Below are positions 62,620-64,000 of a DNA stretch of 64,000 nucleotides, piece by piece. This DNA comes from Planctomycetota bacterium. GTDB taxonomy: Bacteria; Planctomycetota; Phycisphaerae; Phycisphaerales; UBA1924. The stretch spans positions 124,001 through 188,000 of the forward strand of contig JAGWZK010000003.1 of NCBI GenBank assembly GCA_018968885.1, read 5' to 3'. Within the stretch, counting starts at the first letter, position 1. Every line of letters starts with the position of its first letter. The translations under genes and the position numbers were made by a program. Below the pieces are notes generated by a model, which was not told the DNA's origin, did no database searches, and saw only the letters and a list, made by a program, of their open reading frames with translations.

Positions 62620-63339
62620 ATGTCAGGCGAGTACCACAGCGACTACAGGAGTGACTACAGAGGCGGCGGTGATCGGGGAGGAGATCGTGGTGGGCGTGGT
62701 CGCGGTCGCGGCGGATACGGCGATCGTGGTGGGGATCGGGGACGGGGTCGTCCTCGTCGTCAGGGAATTCCGCTTTCGGCCCTGGATCAGAACCTCACCA
62801 GCGTGAGCCACAAGATCATCGGCATCGCGACTGAGATTCACAGCACACTGGGCCCGGGCTTTGACCGCGCGGTGTATGTCGAGGCCTTCAAGAACGAGAT
62901 GACTGCCGCGGGAATCAACTTCACCGCTGGCAAGGCATTTGATGTGTCGTACAAGGATCGCGTTGTGGGAAAGACCACCGCCGACTTTGTGATTGAGAAT
63001 CTCTTCATCGTCACCATCAGCGATCGTTCCTCCCACATCGGCGGTTTTGATCGCAGCCAGCTGCGTGGGCAGTTGAAGGCGGCGGATCTGACTCTGGGCC
63101 TGATCGTTTCCTTTGGCGGCCGCCGCCTGAAGGATGGTCTGGTGCGCGTCTTGAACATCGAGAAGCTCAAGCGTGATCACCCCGGCCAGTTTGATCTGGC
63201 GGATGACGAGGGTGGCGAAGGCGGTGGTGAAGGCGCAGGCGAGCACTCTTCCGGCGATTCGGAATGGGATGACCATTCTTCTTCCGGCTCGGATTCGTTT
63301 GGTTCCGGACGTAGCGTCAACTTTGACGACCGCGTGTGA
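62620..63339 (+). CDS. RGG-tailed degenerate GxxExxY protein
   Basis: 239 residues from the ATG at 62620 (AGGAG upstream; frame open to 62497). Residues 5-49 are Arg/Gly/Asp-rich (YRGGGDRGGDRGGRGRGRGG). The middle is a GxxExxY/PDDEXK_3-like domain: KIIGIATEIHSTLGPGFDRAVYVEAF. In homologues the GxxExxY motif is GLLESVY; here the Glu position is Arg. The nuclease-like part TADFVIENLFIVTISD lacks the Glu and Lys of the active site. The C-terminal 40 residues are Glu/Gly/Ser/Asp-rich. It may bind RNA or proteins rather than cleave DNA (inference). Confidence 0.8.
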   Translation: MSGEYHSDYRSDYRGGGDRGGDRGGRGRGRGGYGDRGGDRGRGRPRRQGIPLSALDQNLTSVSHKIIGIATEIHSTLGPGFDRAVYVEAFKNEMTAAGINFTAGKAFDVSYKDRVVGKTTADFVIENLFIVTISDRSSHIGGFDRSQLRGQLKAADLTLGLIVSFGGRRLKDGLVRVLNIEKLKRDHPGQFDLADDEGGEGGGEGAGEHSSGDSEWDDHSSSGSDSFGSGRSVNFDDRV

Positions 63340-63359
63340 ACCATCGGTGCACATATTCA

Positions 63360-63395
63360 CCGCCCCGCCGGGTGATGCCGCCGGGGCGGCTTTGT
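63360..63395 (+). terminator. Rho-independent terminator after the RGG protein gene
   Basis: CCGCCCCG (63360-63367) and CGGGGCGG (63382-63389) with further pairing in the loop, then a T-containing tail (CTTTGTTTG). Lies between the RGG gene and the next KAS. Confidence 0.8.
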
Positions 63396-63429
63396 TTGCA
63401 GAGTGAGTTCTACAAAGGGAATGGACCCC

Positions 63430-64000
63430 ATGGCTCAGCAGCGCGTGGTGATTACCGGGATGGGCTGGGTGACGTCTCTGGGGCATGATCTGGAGACGGT
63501 GTGGAGCGCGCTTCTCAAGCCCAGCAGTGGCGTGGGGCCGATCACGCGCTTCGATGCCTCAACGTTTGAGACCAATTTCGCGGCAGAGGTGAAAAACTTC
63601 TCGCTGGAATCCATCCTGGGTGCCAAAGCCAAGGAGCACGCCGGTGCCGGGTTGCATTCACAGTTTGCGCTCGGCGCGGCGATGCAGGCGTGGAAACAGT
63701 CGGGATTGGCACAGTTTGCAGGATTGGACCGGCGCCGAATGGGGATTTACTTTGCCAGTGGCGAAGGGCCGCTGGATTTTGGAAACTTCGCCCGAACCAA
63801 CTTGGCTTCGTGGAAGCCCGAGACGCGCACGTGCGATGCCGTGGCGTGGGCCACGAAGGCGGCGACGACGCTGGTGGCTGAGCGTGAAGTCGAGCAGGAG
63901 CCGAATCTAGCGTTGACTCATCTGGCGTCGGCATTTGGCTGCCGCGGACCGGCCTTCAACTGTCTGACCGCGTGCGCTGCGAGCAATCAGGCGATTGGAG
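63430..64000 (+). CDS. Beta-ketoacyl synthase (3' end outside window)
   Basis: The frame is open to the end of the window. ATG at 63430 has GGGA 9 bases upstream; ATG at 63421 is also in frame. RVVITGMGWVTSLGHDLETVWSALL is the KAS N-terminus, and the active-site Cys lies in FNCLTACAASNQAIG (63957-64000), the usual TAC(A/T) motif. Compared with the KAS at 61014, the Cys region is more canonical. Both enzymes flank the RGG protein gene, so they may belong to one pathway, possibly a fatty-acid or polyketide-like one. Confidence 0.9.
   Translation, partial: MAQQRVVITGMGWVTSLGHDLETVWSALLKPSSGVGPITRFDASTFETNFAAEVKNFSLESILGAKAKEHAGAGLHSQFALGAAMQAWKQSGLAQFAGLDRRRMGIYFASGEGPLDFGNFARTNLASWKPETRTCDAVAWATKAATTLVAEREVEQEPNLALTHLASAFGCRGPAFNCLTACAASNQAIG

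Overview
The window is GC-rich, gene-dense bacterial chromosome with ordinary housekeeping genes: dnaA, rpmA, rsmH, gpsA, tmk, tpiA, surE, atpG, purE/purK, a liv ABC transporter operon, lexA, dprA and a comM-like gene. The likely source is a planctomycete of the Phycisphaerae type. The main reason is a family of exported proteins that end in a Cys-bracketed pair of dockerin-like calcium-loop repeats with the core DFFDYLDFVAAFS; I recall such 'GC-type dockerin' tails mostly from Phycisphaerae. Scattered housekeeping operons agree with this: rpmA without rplU, rsmH without a dcw cluster, and atpG without other atp genes. The taxon is inferred, not proven.

Layout. 1-3.9 kb: 5'-truncated feoB, a small membrane protein and an exported protein with a DnaJ-like zinc motif. 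4-7.3 kb: dnaA (minus), an upstream region with an inverted pair of DnaA boxes (possible oriC), and a tandem-GNAT gene. 7.4-13.6 kb: exported protein, rpmA, rsmH, zinc-ribbon membrane protein, semialdehyde dehydrogenase, comM-like ATPase. 13.6-22.9 kb: interrupted DUF4160 gene plus DUF2442, MscS channel, a DUF2089 regulator/membrane protein pair with a palindromic operator, gpsA, a P1B metal ATPase, DUF1428, tmk, and a glycosyltransferase/FkbM methyltransferase pair.

23-55 kb carries most of the accessory content: seven genes whose products share the same C-terminal dockerin pair. Their N-terminal parts differ: tandem Ig-like domains, a metzincin protease, an Asp-box propeller, a PPC-like protein, an NHL-like propeller, a GH15 glucoamylase-like enzyme, and a decayed lectin-like gene. 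Between them lie DUF167, an OPT transporter, a DUF1275 fusion, tpiA, surE, atpG, a SRPBCC protein, a TPR protein, purK/purE and the livKHMGF operon. No cohesin-like receptor gene is visible here.

55-64 kb: VOC protein, membrane-anchored protein, lexA with a long leader and a good sigma70 promoter, dprA, a lipoprotein, a SpoIID-like lipoprotein, two beta-ketoacyl synthases, and between these an RGG-tailed degenerate GxxExxY protein.

The coherent theme is a secreted modular set (protease, glucan hydrolase, propellers, Ig proteins) sharing one C-terminal tag, which suggests a common anchoring or sorting route. Single-base lesions (an ATA in place of the start ATG, in-frame TAG and TGA codons) have probably inactivated one dockerin gene and one DUF4160 gene. 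No rRNA, tRNA, CRISPR array or insertion sequence was recognised.
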